Assembly: GCF_051860665.1 (NCBI RefSeq)
Contig: NZ_JBHYDM010000022.1
Span: 1 to 64,000 of the forward strand
From: Falsiroseomonas sp051860665
GTDB lineage: Bacteria; Pseudomonadota; Alphaproteobacteria; Acetobacterales; Acetobacteraceae
Direction: 5' to 3'
DNA: 64,000 nucleotides
The translations under genes were made by a program, and so were the position numbers. Below, piece after piece: positions 24,982 through 33,509 of the stretch (its first letter is position 1; each line of letters opens with the position of its first letter). The notes under the pieces were generated by a model. The model searched no databases, was not told the DNA's origin, and saw only the letters and a list, made by a program, of their open reading frames with translations.

Positions 24982-26031
24982 CTAGGCCCGGTCCTTTCGT
25001 GCCGCCGCTTCGTCCAGGAATTTTGCCCAGGCGGCCAGGGCTGGCGCCTCCGCATGGCGCGCCAGGAATTCGGCACGGCCGGCGGCAGCCAGTGATCCCG
25101 CGCGCGCGGGGTCGTCCAGCAGGCCCGCAATCGCCTCCGCCAGGCCAGCGTGGTCGCCGATCGGCACCAGCCGGCCCGTCTCGCCGTCCCGCATCACCTC
25201 GCGCGGCCCATCCGCCGCGGTCGCCACCACGGGGCGGGCGGCCGAAAAGCCTTCCAGCACCACATTGCCCAGCGGCTCGATGCGCGACGGCACCACCAGC
25301 ATGCGGCTGGCGGCGAGCAGCGCGCCGACATCCTGGCGCCAGCCGAGGAAGGCCACCCGTCCACCCAGGCCCAGTTCCCCGGCCAGCCCTTCCAGCGCCG
25401 TCCGCTCCGGCCCCTCGCCCGCCAAGGCGAGATGGACTGACGGCGGCAACAGCGCCAGCGCGCGGAGCAGCGTGGAAAAATCCTTGTTGGGGTGGAGGCG
25501 GCCCATGGCCAGCAGGGGCACCGCGCCGGGCGGAAGGGGCAGGGTGGCGGGGGGTGCGCCGGCGAGGTCCGCGGCGAAATTGGGCACCAGCCGCACGCGG
25601 TCGGCCGGCCAGCCCTGCGCTGCGATCCAGTCACACAGGCCCTGGGTATTGGCGGCCAGCAGGTCACAGGCGCCGTAGTGCCGCAGCGCATAGGCGCCGC
25701 CCAGCCGCCCGGCCATGGCCCAGCCATCCCCGGGCCGGCTGGCCGCGCGGGCGAAGCCGGCGGCGCGGTTCATCCAGGCCACCACCACCTGCGGCCGGAA
25801 GCCGAGCAGCGCGCGCCGCAGCCGGCCCGCCGTCAGCCAGTCCAGCGGCCCGCCGAAGCCGAGCTGCAGCGGCGCCAGCCCCCCGGCCGCAAGCCGCGCG
25901 GCGCGGCCGGGTTCGCGCCGGATCACCGCCAGCACGTCCAGGCCGGCATGGTGCTGGGCGAGGACCAGGCGCTCGAAGAACCCCTCGGCGCCGCCCTGCA
26001 CGGCGCCGGCCATGATATGCGCCACCCTCAT
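24982..26031 (-). CDS. Glycosyltransferase family 4
   Basis: GT-B fold glycosyltransferase, 349 residues, probably adding a sugar to lipopolysaccharide or exopolysaccharide. The N-terminal motif AHIMAGAVQGGAEGFFERL, the sugar-nucleotide site GMGRLHPNKDFSTLL-like segment (AMGRLHPNKDFSTLL), and PSRIEPLGNVVLEGF with the E-x7-E motif are characteristic. Start overlaps the stop of the GT9 gene (ATGA), and asnB follows immediately. Donor and acceptor unknown. Confidence 0.9.
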   Translation of the reverse strand: MRVAHIMAGAVQGGAEGFFERLVLAQHHAGLDVLAVIRREPGRAARLAAGGLAPLQLGFGGPLDWLTAGRLRRALLGFRPQVVVAWMNRAAGFARAASRPGDGWAMAGRLGGAYALRHYGACDLLAANTQGLCDWIAAQGWPADRVRLVPNFAADLAGAPPATLPLPPGAVPLLAMGRLHPNKDFSTLLRALALLPPSVHLALAGEGPERTALEGLAGELGLGGRVAFLGWRQDVGALLAASRMLVVPSRIEPLGNVVLEGFSAARPVVATAADGPREVMRDGETGRLVPIGDHAGLAEAIAGLLDDPARAGSLAAAGRAEFLARHAEAPALAAWAKFLDEAAARKDRA

Positions 26032-26930
26032 GCGGCGAGCAGGCGGTTGGCCGCGGCCAGCACGCGGGATTGGGGCAGGTCGGTCATCGGCGATTCGAAT
26101 GGCGGGCCATCGGCCTCCACCGCCAAGGCACGCGGGCCGCAGGGGCCGTATTCCGCGGCGCTGCTGCGGCCGAACAGGCCCAGGGTCGGCGCGCCGGCCG
26201 CGGCCGCCATATGCATCAGGCCGGAATCATTGCCGAGATAGAGCGCGGCGCGGCGCAGCACCGCGGCCACTTCGGGCAGGCTCAGCCGGCCGACCAGGTC
26301 CACGGCCTCCGGGAAGGCGGCGAGCACCGGCGCCGCCATCTCCCGCTCCAGCGCGCCGGGCGCGCCGAGGACCGCGATGCGCGCCCCCGCCAGGCTGCCG
26401 CCTGGCGCCGTCAGCGCCCTGGCCACATGCACGAAGCGATCCGCCGGCCAGACCTTTTCGGACCAATTGGCGGTGGGCCCGAGCACCAGCCAGGGACCGC
26501 CGGGCAGGAGGATTTTGGCCCGGGCCTCATCCTCCGGCGCGGTCCAGACCACGGGCAGCGGCGGCGGCGAAAGGTTCAGCAGCGCGCCCAGATGGACCAG
26601 CCGATGGCCTGCGCGCCGGCCGCCCTTGCCCGTCAGCCGGCGCCGCGCCGGCACCATCCAGGCCAGCGCCGAGGCGCGCAGATCCACCACCAGGTCCCAG
26701 CGCGTGGTCGCCACCTGGCGCCAGAGGTCGAGCCAATGCAGCGAAAGCCGACGCTTGGCGAGCACGATCAGCCGCTCCAGCCCCGGCATGCGGGCGAAGA
26801 TCCCGGCCGCCGCCGGGCCGCAGGCGACCGTGATCCGCGCCCCGGGATGGGTGCGAAGCAGATGGTCCAGCAGCCCGGTGGAGAGGACCGCATCGCCGAT
26901 CCGGGTGGCGGTGACGAAAAGGATGCGCAT
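26028..26930 (-). CDS. Glycosyltransferase family 9 (heptosyltransferase-like)
   Basis: Probable LPS-core heptosyltransferase-type enzyme, 300 residues. It opens with MRILFVTATRIGDAVLSTGL, matching the GT9 N-terminus, and contains GPTANWSEKVWPADRFVHVA and the family motif LGNDSGLMHMAAAAGAPTLG. ATG 26930 is chosen over the in-frame ATG 26945 because MRILFV is the conserved beginning. It overlaps the GT4 gene by four bases. Divergent from ygfZ. Confidence 0.9.
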   Translation of the reverse strand: MRILFVTATRIGDAVLSTGLLDHLLRTHPGARITVACGPAAAGIFARMPGLERLIVLAKRRLSLHWLDLWRQVATTRWDLVVDLRASALAWMVPARRRLTGKGGRRAGHRLVHLGALLNLSPPPLPVVWTAPEDEARAKILLPGGPWLVLGPTANWSEKVWPADRFVHVARALTAPGGSLAGARIAVLGAPGALEREMAAPVLAAFPEAVDLVGRLSLPEVAAVLRRAALYLGNDSGLMHMAAAAGAPTLGLFGRSSAAEYGPCGPRALAVEADGPPFESPMTDLPQSRVLAAANRLLAA

Positions 26931-27024
26931 GCAGGGCCCGCGCATAGCACACCCGCCGGAATCGCCCCAACCGGGGGCCATCGGGGAGATTGCATCGGCG
27001 CAGGGGCTGGCCCATCTCGGCTGC

Positions 27025-27849
27025 ATGCCGATAGCCCATCTGACCGGACGTGGCGTTGTGGAGGTGGCGGGACCCGACCGCATCGCCTTCCTGCAGGGCC
27101 TTGTCTCCAACGACGTCGCCGCCGCCGGCCCCGGCCGCGCGGTCTGGGCCGCGCTGCTGACCCCGCAGGGCAAGTGGCTGGCCGATTTCTTCGTGATGGC
27201 GGAGGGCGAGCGCCTGCTGCTGGATGTGGAGGCGGCGCAGGCGCCGATGCTGGTTCAGCGCCTGACGCGCTTCCGGCTGCGCGCCAAGGTGACGCTGCGC
27301 GAGGCCTCCACCGAATTTGCCGTGATGGCCGGCTGGGGCGACAGCGTGCCGCCGGCCGGCCTGCTGGCGGCGCCGGATCCGCGGCTGCCGGAGGCCGGCT
27401 GGCGCGGCCTGTCCCCCCTGGTTCCCGCCGCGGATGCGGAGGAGGCCGATTGGGACCTGCACCGCCTGCGCCTCGGCCTGCCCGACGGCTCCCGCGACCT
27501 GGAGCCGGAGAAATCCGTGCTGCTGGAAGGCGGCTTCGATGAGCTCGGTGGCGTGTCCTGGACCAAGGGCTGCTACATGGGCCAGGAGCTGACGGCGCGG
27601 ACCAAGTATCGCGGCCTGCTGAAGCGCCGCATCGTGCCGGTGACGGTGGAAGGCGGCCTGCCGCCGCGCGGCACGCCGGTGCTGCGGGAGGGTGTGGAGG
27701 TGGGCGAGATGCGCTCGGCCCGCGATGGCCACGGCCTGGCATTGCTGCGGCTGGATGTGCTGGCGGCGGGCGGCGCGCTGACCGCGGGCGGCGCGGTGCT
27801 GACGCCGCGCGTGCCCGGCTGGATGAAGCTGCCCGCGCCGGTGGCGTGA
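27025..27849 (+). CDS. ygfZ: YgfZ/GcvT-like folate-binding protein
   Basis: Tetrahydrofolate-binding factor related to GcvT that supports iron-sulfur enzymes (IscA-like IBA57 homologue). The 274-residue protein has the family signature KGCYMGQELTARTKYRG near residue 180, with the conserved Cys, and the N-terminal GPDRIAFLQGLVSNDV. The ATG at 27025 directly precedes the conserved domain (MPIAHLTGRG). Its stop overlaps the GTG of a phosphotransferase gene. Confidence 0.93.
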   Translation: MPIAHLTGRGVVEVAGPDRIAFLQGLVSNDVAAAGPGRAVWAALLTPQGKWLADFFVMAEGERLLLDVEAAQAPMLVQRLTRFRLRAKVTLREASTEFAVMAGWGDSVPPAGLLAAPDPRLPEAGWRGLSPLVPAADAEEADWDLHRLRLGLPDGSRDLEPEKSVLLEGGFDELGGVSWTKGCYMGQELTARTKYRGLLKRRIVPVTVEGGLPPRGTPVLREGVEVGEMRSARDGHGLALLRLDVLAAGGALTAGGAVLTPRVPGWMKLPAPVA

Positions 27850-28574
27850 CCCGGGAGGAGCCGCTTTCGGGCGGCCGCGACACGCGGGACGTGGTGCGCA
27901 TCGGCGCGACGGTGCGGCGCCCACGCAAAGCTTCTTCCGATTTCGTGCGGCACCTGCTGCACCACCTGGAACGGGCGGGCCTCGCGGGCGTGCCGCGCCA
28001 TCTGGGCCGGGACGAGGCGGGGCGGGAGGTGTTCAGCTTCATTCCCGGAGAGGTGCCCGCGAAGTTCCGCCACTTCGCGGACGGGCAGGTGGCGGCCGCC
28101 GCGCGGCTGCTCCGCGGCTTCCACGAGGCCACGCGCGGCAGCGCCCTGGCAGGCGCCAGCCCGGTGGTCTGCCACCACGATGCCGGGCCGAACAACACGG
28201 TGTTCCAGGCCGGTCGCCCGGTCGCCTTCATCGATTTCGACTATGCCGCGCCGGGCGAGCCGCTGGAGGACCTGGCCTATATGGGCTGGAGCTGGTGCCT
28301 CTCCTCCCGCCCCGACCGCGGGCCGCCCGAAATCCAGGCGCTTCAGCTGCGGGTCCTGGTCGATGCCTATGGGCTGGAGGCGGCGGGGCGGCAGGCGCTG
28401 GTCGCGGCGATCCTTCGGCGGCAGGCGGCGAACAGGGCGCTGTGGGAGAGCCGCCTGACGCAGTTCGACGGGCCGCCGACGCCGGTGGCCAGGATCCAGG
28501 AGGTGATCGACTGGTCGGAGCGCGAGATGCGCTTTACGGCGGCGCATGCCGCGCTGTTTGGTGGGGCGCTGTAG
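27846..28574 (+). CDS. Aminoglycoside phosphotransferase-fold kinase
   Basis: APH-type small-molecule kinase of unknown substrate, 242 residues. The catalytic loop reads CHHDAGPNN (Brenner motif H-x-D-x4-N) near residue 110 and the metal-binding IDFDYAAPGE follows. It lacks a long N-terminal lobe compared with typical APH enzymes (about 260-300 residues), so the ATP-binding lobe is compact. Starts at GTG overlapping the ygfZ stop. A true antibiotic-resistance role is not implied. Confidence 0.85.
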   Translation: MTREEPLSGGRDTRDVVRIGATVRRPRKASSDFVRHLLHHLERAGLAGVPRHLGRDEAGREVFSFIPGEVPAKFRHFADGQVAAAARLLRGFHEATRGSALAGASPVVCHHDAGPNNTVFQAGRPVAFIDFDYAAPGEPLEDLAYMGWSWCLSSRPDRGPPEIQALQLRVLVDAYGLEAAGRQALVAAILRRQAANRALWESRLTQFDGPPTPVARIQEVIDWSEREMRFTAAHAALFGGAL

Positions 28575-28578
28575 GTTC

Positions 28579-28910
28579 TCAGGCCGCCTGTCGCTCGGCG
28601 GCGCGCATCGCCGCCGCAAGGTCGTGGTCCAGCTGCAGGTTCAGCCAGAAGCGCGGTGTATTGCCGAAGCGCCGGCCCAGCAGGATCGCGGTCTTGGCGG
28701 TGATGGTGCGGGTGCCGTTCAGGATGCCGGTGACGCGGTTCGGCGGCACCCCCAGCTCACCCGCCAGCCGCAGGGCGGAGAGGTCGAGCCGTCCATGAAC
28801 TCGGCCCGCAGGACGGTCCCGGGCGTTACATCGTCCAGGCGCGCGCCGCTGTCGATGTCGGACGCCTCGACCTGCCCAGCCTCCAGCTTGGCGCGCGGAA
28901 TGCCCTTCAC
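28579..28910 (-). pseudogene. HigA-type antitoxin, broken by a frameshift
   Basis: The first part starts at GTG 28910 (overlapping the isochorismatase stop) and encodes MKGIPRAKLEAG and then TPGTVLRAEFMDG, a HigA beginning. At about 28788-28791 the frame breaks: the neighbouring frame continues as LDLSALRLAGELGVPPNRV, GILNGTRTITAKTAILLG and RFGNTPRFWLNLQLDHDL to a TGA at 28579, the helix-turn-helix and conserved tail of HigA/VapI proteins. Restoring one base (GGCTC to GGCCTC-like) would reconnect them. No HigB toxin gene is adjacent. A sequencing error is possible. Confidence 0.75.
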
Positions 28911-29530
28911 CCCGCCGCCGCCTCGATCTCCGCCCGCGTCATCAGATCCGCGTATTTCTGGCCCATGTCGAAGAGGTTCGCCTCATGCGGCCCGATCGCG
29001 CGGTCGCCGACGCAATCGGTCGCCACGATGGTCCGGAAATTGTGCTGCAGGCTGTCCACCACCGTGGCGCGCACGCAGCCGGACGTCGTGCAGCCGGTGA
29101 CCACCAGCGTATCGGCGCCCTGGTAGCGCAGCCAGCTCGCGAGGTTGGTGTCGAAGAAGCCGCTGGCGCCCTGCTTGCGGACGATGTGCTCGCCGGCCAC
29201 CGGGGTTAGCTCCGGCACGATCTGCGATAGCGGCGAATGCTCGGTCAGCTTCAGCAGGGACGGCGCCTTCAGCGTGAAGACGCCGGCATCGGACCCGTCA
29301 TCCGCATAGACCACGCGGGTATGCGCCACCGGCCATTTGTGGGCCCGCGCGAAGGCGAGCAGCTTCACCGTCTCTTCGATGGCCGGCCCGATATTGCCGC
29401 CGCCGAAATGCGCGGGATCGGCAAAACCCACGACGAAATCGACCATGACCAGCGCCGGCCGCTTTCCCATGCCGGCGGTCTGGCCCATGCCCTGGCGGTG
29501 GTAGATCTCGGCCTCGGGATGTCCGCTCAT
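28907..29530 (-). CDS. Isochorismatase-family amidohydrolase (maleamate amidohydrolase-like)
   Basis: Cysteine hydrolase of 207 residues with the family triad: Asp in LVMVDFVVGF, Lys in RKQGASGFFDTNL and Cys in VTGCTTSGCVRATVVDS. The sequence style (KRPALVMVDFVVGFADP, TRVVYADDG) fits the N-carbamoylsarcosine/maleamate amidohydrolase (NicF) branch rather than true isochorismatase. Its start overlaps the stop of the FAD monooxygenase gene, suggesting a catabolic pair acting on an aromatic or N-heterocyclic compound; the substrate is an inference. Confidence 0.88.
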   Translation of the reverse strand: MSGHPEAEIYHRQGMGQTAGMGKRPALVMVDFVVGFADPAHFGGGNIGPAIEETVKLLAFARAHKWPVAHTRVVYADDGSDAGVFTLKAPSLLKLTEHSPLSQIVPELTPVAGEHIVRKQGASGFFDTNLASWLRYQGADTLVVTGCTTSGCVRATVVDSLQHNFRTIVATDCVGDRAIGPHEANLFDMGQKYADLMTRAEIEAAAG

Positions 29531-30732
29531 GCCACGTTCTCCAGGTCGCGCAGGGATTGGATCATCGAGGAGCGCAGCAGATAGGCGCGGTGCTTCGCGG
29601 GATCGGCGACGGTTGCGCGCAGCTCGTCGTGATAGGCCTGGCGCACCGCGGGGTCGCGCTGGTTCAGGATCTGCCGGTTGCGCAGCGCCTGCTGCTGCAC
29701 GACGTCGAGCGCCACCTTGCGGCGCTGGCGCTGGTAGCGGCCCATGCTCTCCAGCGGCGCGCCCTGCCAGACCTTGGTCAGCTTCTCGGCCAGGTTGAAG
29801 GCATCGTGGATGCCGCCATTCATGCCCATGCCGCCGAGCGGGTTGTTGATATGGGCGGCGTCGCCGGCGAGGAAGATGCGGCCATGGACATAGTCGTCCA
29901 CCACCCGCTCATGCACCCGGTAGCCGGTGCGATGCACCACCTCGTAGCCCGCCGGATTGGGCACCACCGCCTGCAGCCGCGCATTCATCCGCGCCGGCGC
30001 CGTCATCGCCTCCTCCGTCTCGGTCGGATCTGTCGGGAAGAGCACGCGCCAGAGGGAGGCGGTGCGCAGCAGCACGAACCATTCCTCGGGGTCGGAGATG
30101 TAGGAGATATCGGCGAGGTCCGGGATCGCCTCATGGAAGGGGAAGGTGGTCGACAGCGACAGGAAGATCTCCGGGATCGTCTGGCCGCGGAATTCGGTGC
30201 CCACCGCGCGGCGCACGGCGCTGCGCGCGCCATCGGCGCCGATCAGGTAGGAACCCGAAAGCTTCTCCGTGCTGCCATCCGCGCGCTCGATGGTCAGCGT
30301 CACGCCATCGGCATCCTGCGCCGCATCGGCCGCGCGCGCATCGTAGATGAAGGTGACGTCCGGATTCGCCGCCATGCGGTCGCGCAGCATCTGCGTCAGC
30401 CTCCACTGCTCGCATTGCAGCCGGTAGGGATGGTTCGTATCGGCCGAGAGCAGGCCCATGTCGAAGGTGGCGATCGGGCCGGTGGCGCGGTCGCGGAACT
30501 GCCAGTTCGGGCAGACCAGCCCCTGTTCCACCAGGCTCTCCACCACGCCGAACTTGCCGAGCATGTCGAGCGTCGGCGGGTGGAAGGTGGAGGCGCGGAG
30601 ATCCGTCGGCAGGTCCTTCGCCTGCTCCACCACGGTCACGGGAATACCCTCTCCGGCCAGATAGGCGGCGGCAACCATGCCGACGGGGCCGGCACCGGCG
30701 ATGAGGACGGGAAGGGGCTTGGCCATGGGCAT
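29527..30732 (-). CDS. FAD-dependent aromatic monooxygenase
   Basis: Flavoprotein hydroxylase of the UbiH/PHBH class, 401 residues (399 if starting at ATG 30726). It has the dinucleotide-binding GAGPVGMVAAAYLAGEG at the N-terminus, the DG motif GADGARSAVRRAVG, and the GD motif FLAGDAAHINNPLGGMGMN. Together with the downstream isochorismatase-type amidohydrolase it probably forms an aromatic degradation unit. A perfect palindrome lies 12 bases upstream of the start. Divergent from the S49 peptidase gene. Confidence 0.9.
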   Translation of the reverse strand: MPMAKPLPVLIAGAGPVGMVAAAYLAGEGIPVTVVEQAKDLPTDLRASTFHPPTLDMLGKFGVVESLVEQGLVCPNWQFRDRATGPIATFDMGLLSADTNHPYRLQCEQWRLTQMLRDRMAANPDVTFIYDARAADAAQDADGVTLTIERADGSTEKLSGSYLIGADGARSAVRRAVGTEFRGQTIPEIFLSLSTTFPFHEAIPDLADISYISDPEEWFVLLRTASLWRVLFPTDPTETEEAMTAPARMNARLQAVVPNPAGYEVVHRTGYRVHERVVDDYVHGRIFLAGDAAHINNPLGGMGMNGGIHDAFNLAEKLTKVWQGAPLESMGRYQRQRRKVALDVVQQQALRNRQILNQRDPAVRQAYHDELRATVADPAKHRAYLLRSSMIQSLRDLENVA

Positions 30733-30743
30733 ACTCGGCTGTG

Positions 30744-30755
30744 TTGTCCGGACAA
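30744..30755. promoter_or_regulatory. Palindrome upstream of the FAD monooxygenase operon
   Basis: TTGTCCGGACAA is a perfect 12-base palindrome, 12 bases upstream of the monooxygenase start and 73 bases from the divergent S49 gene. The half-site TTGTC/GACAA resembles operators of FadR-type GntR regulators, which control many catabolic operons. No such regulator is encoded nearby. Confidence 0.45.
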
Positions 30756-30827
30756 TGACGCCTCGGCGGGTTCCGGGAAAGGGGGCTGGCCGCTTGTCTG
30801 GGCGCGGGCGCGGCGCATCTGAGGGGG

Positions 30828-31646
30828 ATGAACCTCCCCTTCCTGTCCAAGCCGCCCCGCATCGCCGTGCTGCGCCTGTCCGGCGTCATCGCCGCCCGCG
30901 GGGCGAGTGCCTTCGCTGGCCCCGGCATCAGCGCCCAGGCCACCGGCCCGCTGATCGACCGCGCCTTTGGCATCAAGCGGCTGGCGGAGCTGGCGCTGGT
31001 GATCAATTCGCCCGGCGGGTCGCCGGTGCAGTCCAGCCTGGTGGCGCAGCGCATCCGCCGGCTGGCCGACCAGAAGAAGGTGAAGGTCACCGCCTATGTC
31101 GAGGATGCCGCGGCCTCCGGCGGCTATTGGCTCGCCTGTGCGGCGGATGAGATCGTGGCCGACCCCGCCAGCATTTTGGGGTCCATCGGCGTGATCAGCG
31201 CCGGCTTCGGGCTGGAGGATGCCATCGGCCGGATCGGTGTGCGCCGCCGGATGCACACGGCCGGCAGTGAGAAAAGTTTTCTCGATCCCTTCGGCCCGGA
31301 GCGGCCGGAGGATGTGGCGCGGCTGGAGCAGCTGCTGGCCGAGTTGCACGAGACCTTCCGGGACTGGGTGCGCAGCCGGCGCGGCACCCGGCTGAAGGCG
31401 CCCGAATCGGAGCTGTTCAGCGGCCGCTTCTGGTCCGGCCGGCGGGCCGTGGAGCTGGGCCTGGCCGACCGGCTGGGGGAGGTGACGGCGGAGCTCCGCG
31501 CCCGGCATGGCGAGAAGGCGCAGCTTTTGGCCATCGGCCCGCGCCGCCCACCCTGGCCGTTGCGGCTGCTCTCGGGTGCCGCCCTGGCGGAAGGCGCCAT
31601 GGCGGCGGTGGAGGACCGCGCGGCCTGGGCGCGGCTGGGGCTGTAG
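30828..31646 (+). CDS. S49 family serine peptidase (SohB/SppA-like)
   Basis: Signal-peptide-peptidase-type serine protease with a Ser-Lys dyad, 272 residues. The SPGGS segment at about residues 62-66 and the nucleophile Ser in EDAAASGGYWLACAADEIVA are typical, followed by GSIGVISAGFGL. No clear N-terminal membrane helix is visible, unlike most SppA proteins, so it could be cytoplasmic or loosely membrane associated. Short single-domain form (SohB size). Confidence 0.87.
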   Translation: MNLPFLSKPPRIAVLRLSGVIAARGASAFAGPGISAQATGPLIDRAFGIKRLAELALVINSPGGSPVQSSLVAQRIRRLADQKKVKVTAYVEDAAASGGYWLACAADEIVADPASILGSIGVISAGFGLEDAIGRIGVRRRMHTAGSEKSFLDPFGPERPEDVARLEQLLAELHETFRDWVRSRRGTRLKAPESELFSGRFWSGRRAVELGLADRLGEVTAELRARHGEKAQLLAIGPRRPPWPLRLLSGAALAEGAMAAVEDRAAWARLGL

Positions 31647-31717
31647 CGCGGACCGTTTACGGGCCGGAAAGAAATCTGCTGCCAGTCTCGGGGCTTCCGC
31701 AGCGGGAGCCCACCAAA

Positions 31718-32527
31718 ATGGCGCACCTCCTTCCCCGTCGCCTGGTGCTGGCCCTGCCGGCCCTGGCCCTTTCGCACCGGGCCCGCGCGGCGGAGCCCCT
31801 CGTCATCGGCGGCAGCGGCCCGGTCCTCGCGGCAGCGCGGCTGCTGGTGGAAGGCCAGCCGGGCGCGGAGGTGCTGGACAGCCTCGGCACCCGCGGCGGG
31901 CTGCAGGCGCTGCGCGATGGCACCATCCAGCTCGCCCTCTTCGCCCGCCCGCCCAATGCGGAGGAGCGCGCGGCCGGCATGCAGGCGCTGCATCTGGGCG
32001 ACAGTCCGCTGGTCGCCGCCACCCGCGCCGGCCCCGCCCCGCCGGCACCGATCGAGATCGCCAGCCTGATGGGGCTGATGGATGGCAGCCGGCCGAACTG
32101 GCCGGATGGGCGGCCCGTCACCGTCATCCGCCGCACGGCGCCGGAGATCGACAATGCCGAGCTGGCCTCCGTCTCCCCCGAGATGGCGGCGGCGGTGCAG
32201 GCAATGCTGGCGCGGCCCGGCCCGCGCACCGCGCGCACGGCGCAGAACAATGGCGAGGCGATCGAGCGGGAGGCCGGCACGCTCGGCTTCATCACCTTGG
32301 GCCAGGCGATGACGGAACGGCGCCAGATCGCGCAGGTACCGGTGCAGGGCCTGGCGGATGGGCGGGACTGGCTGGTGATGAAGCGCTTCTTCGTCGCGCA
32401 TATGGCGGATGCCACCGCCCCGGTGGTGGCGCTGGCCCGGCGCATGGCCTGGGAACAGGGCGGGGCGCGGCTGGGCACGCTCGGCTTCCGGGCCGCCATC
32501 CTGCCGCAGTCCGGCACCGGAAGTTGA
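31718..32527 (+). CDS. Orphan periplasmic phosphate-type binding protein (PBP-like)
   Basis: Predicted exported protein of 269 residues with a signal peptide (PRRLVLALPALALSHRARA, cleavage before AEP). The rest fits a PstS/PBP-like type 2 binding fold: VIGGSGPVLAAARLLVE, LARPPNAEERA-like segment (LFARPPNAEERA) and LGFITLGQAM. No transporter genes lie beside it. Ligand unknown. The next gene is on the opposite strand. Confidence 0.7.
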   Translation: MAHLLPRRLVLALPALALSHRARAAEPLVIGGSGPVLAAARLLVEGQPGAEVLDSLGTRGGLQALRDGTIQLALFARPPNAEERAAGMQALHLGDSPLVAATRAGPAPPAPIEIASLMGLMDGSRPNWPDGRPVTVIRRTAPEIDNAELASVSPEMAAAVQAMLARPGPRTARTAQNNGEAIEREAGTLGFITLGQAMTERRQIAQVPVQGLADGRDWLVMKRFFVAHMADATAPVVALARRMAWEQGGARLGTLGFRAAILPQSGTGS

Positions 32528-32539
32528 AGGCGGGGGGCG

Positions 32540-32725
32540 CTACCGCTCGCTGAACAGGACGCCGCCCTTCGCCTTCGAATCCTTTGCCGCCTCGACGATC
32601 TGGATCGTCACCGCCTCGGCCGCCACGCCGAAATTCTACACCATCGCCTCCGTCATGTCCTTGACCAGGCCGCGCTTCTGTTCGGTGGTGCGGCCGGCAA
32701 CGGCATAGATGATGATCTCGGGCAT
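32540..32725 (-). pseudogene. 4-oxalocrotonate tautomerase-like protein with an internal amber codon
   Basis: Small tautomerase of 61 codons starting at ATG 32725, with catalytic Pro2 (MPEIIIYAVAGRTTEQKRG). After residue 29 (VKDMTEAMV) a TAG at 32638-32636 interrupts the frame; the following codons continue the family sequence exactly in frame (NFGVAAEAVTIQIVEAAKD then GGVLFSER) to a TAG at 32540. The expected residue at the amber position is usually Lys, so AAG to TAG is a single-base change. It may be dead, or a sequencing error, or rarely suppressed. Divergent from the hydrolase gene. Confidence 0.75.
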
Positions 32726-32779
32726 GATGGTCTCCTTTTCCCCCGCATCCTGCGTCCCCTGGCGGCGGAGGCCAAGCGC

Positions 32780-33466
32780 GTGGCGGTAGTGCTGCTGCCC
32801 GGCTTCATGCTGGATGCCGGGCTCTGGGACGAGATGGCGCCGCTGCTGGCCCCCCTCGGCCCCATCCATCATGGCGACCTGTTCCAGGACGGCACGCTGG
32901 AGGGAATGGCGGAGCGTGTGCTGGCCGGAGCGCCCGCCCAGTTCGTGCTGGTCGGCTTCTCCATGGGCGGTTTTGTCGCGCGCGAGGTGGCGCGGATGGC
33001 GCCCGGGCGCGTGCAGGCCCTGGTGCTGGTCGCGACCTCGGCGCGCGGCGACAGTGCTTCGCAGCAGGCGCGGCGCGGCGCGATCTCCGGCCGGGCTTTT
33101 CGCGGGATGAGCCGCAGCGCCATCGCCCGCGGCCTGCATCCGGACCGCGCCGGGGATGCCGCGCTGGTGGACCGGCTGCGCGGCATGGGGGACCGGCTGG
33201 GCGGGGAGGTTTTCGGGCGGCAGTCGCTGCTCCCCCGCCCCGCCTTCGACACGCGCCTGGGCGAAATCGCCTGTCCGACCCTGGTGGTGGCCGCCGCCCA
33301 GGATGCGCTGCGCAGCGTGGCGGAGTCGCAGGAACTGGCGGCCGGCATCCCGGGCGCCCAGCTCCGCATCATCGAGGGCAGCGGCCACATGATTCCCATC
33401 GAGGCGCCGGGGGAACTCGCCCGGCTGATCCTCGATTTCACCGGGCCAGCATTGCGCCAAGCCTGA
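32780..33466 (+). CDS. Alpha/beta hydrolase
   Basis: Serine hydrolase of 228 residues with nucleophile motif GFSMGGFVA (Ser about residue 56), the acid in VVAAAQDALRS and the catalytic His in EGSGHMIPIEAPGEL. Oxyanion-side motif LLPGFMLDAGLWD at the N-terminus. Starts at a GTG. Resembles bacterial esterases and MenH/BioH-type hydrolases; substrate unknown. Divergent from the broken tautomerase gene. Confidence 0.87.
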   Translation: MAVVLLPGFMLDAGLWDEMAPLLAPLGPIHHGDLFQDGTLEGMAERVLAGAPAQFVLVGFSMGGFVAREVARMAPGRVQALVLVATSARGDSASQQARRGAISGRAFRGMSRSAIARGLHPDRAGDAALVDRLRGMGDRLGGEVFGRQSLLPRPAFDTRLGEIACPTLVVAAAQDALRSVAESQELAAGIPGAQLRIIEGSGHMIPIEAPGELARLILDFTGPALRQA

Positions 33467-33509
33467 TCCGGGGCGAGAGAGGCGCGCCGCATCCCCAGAA
33501 GGCTGCCCG

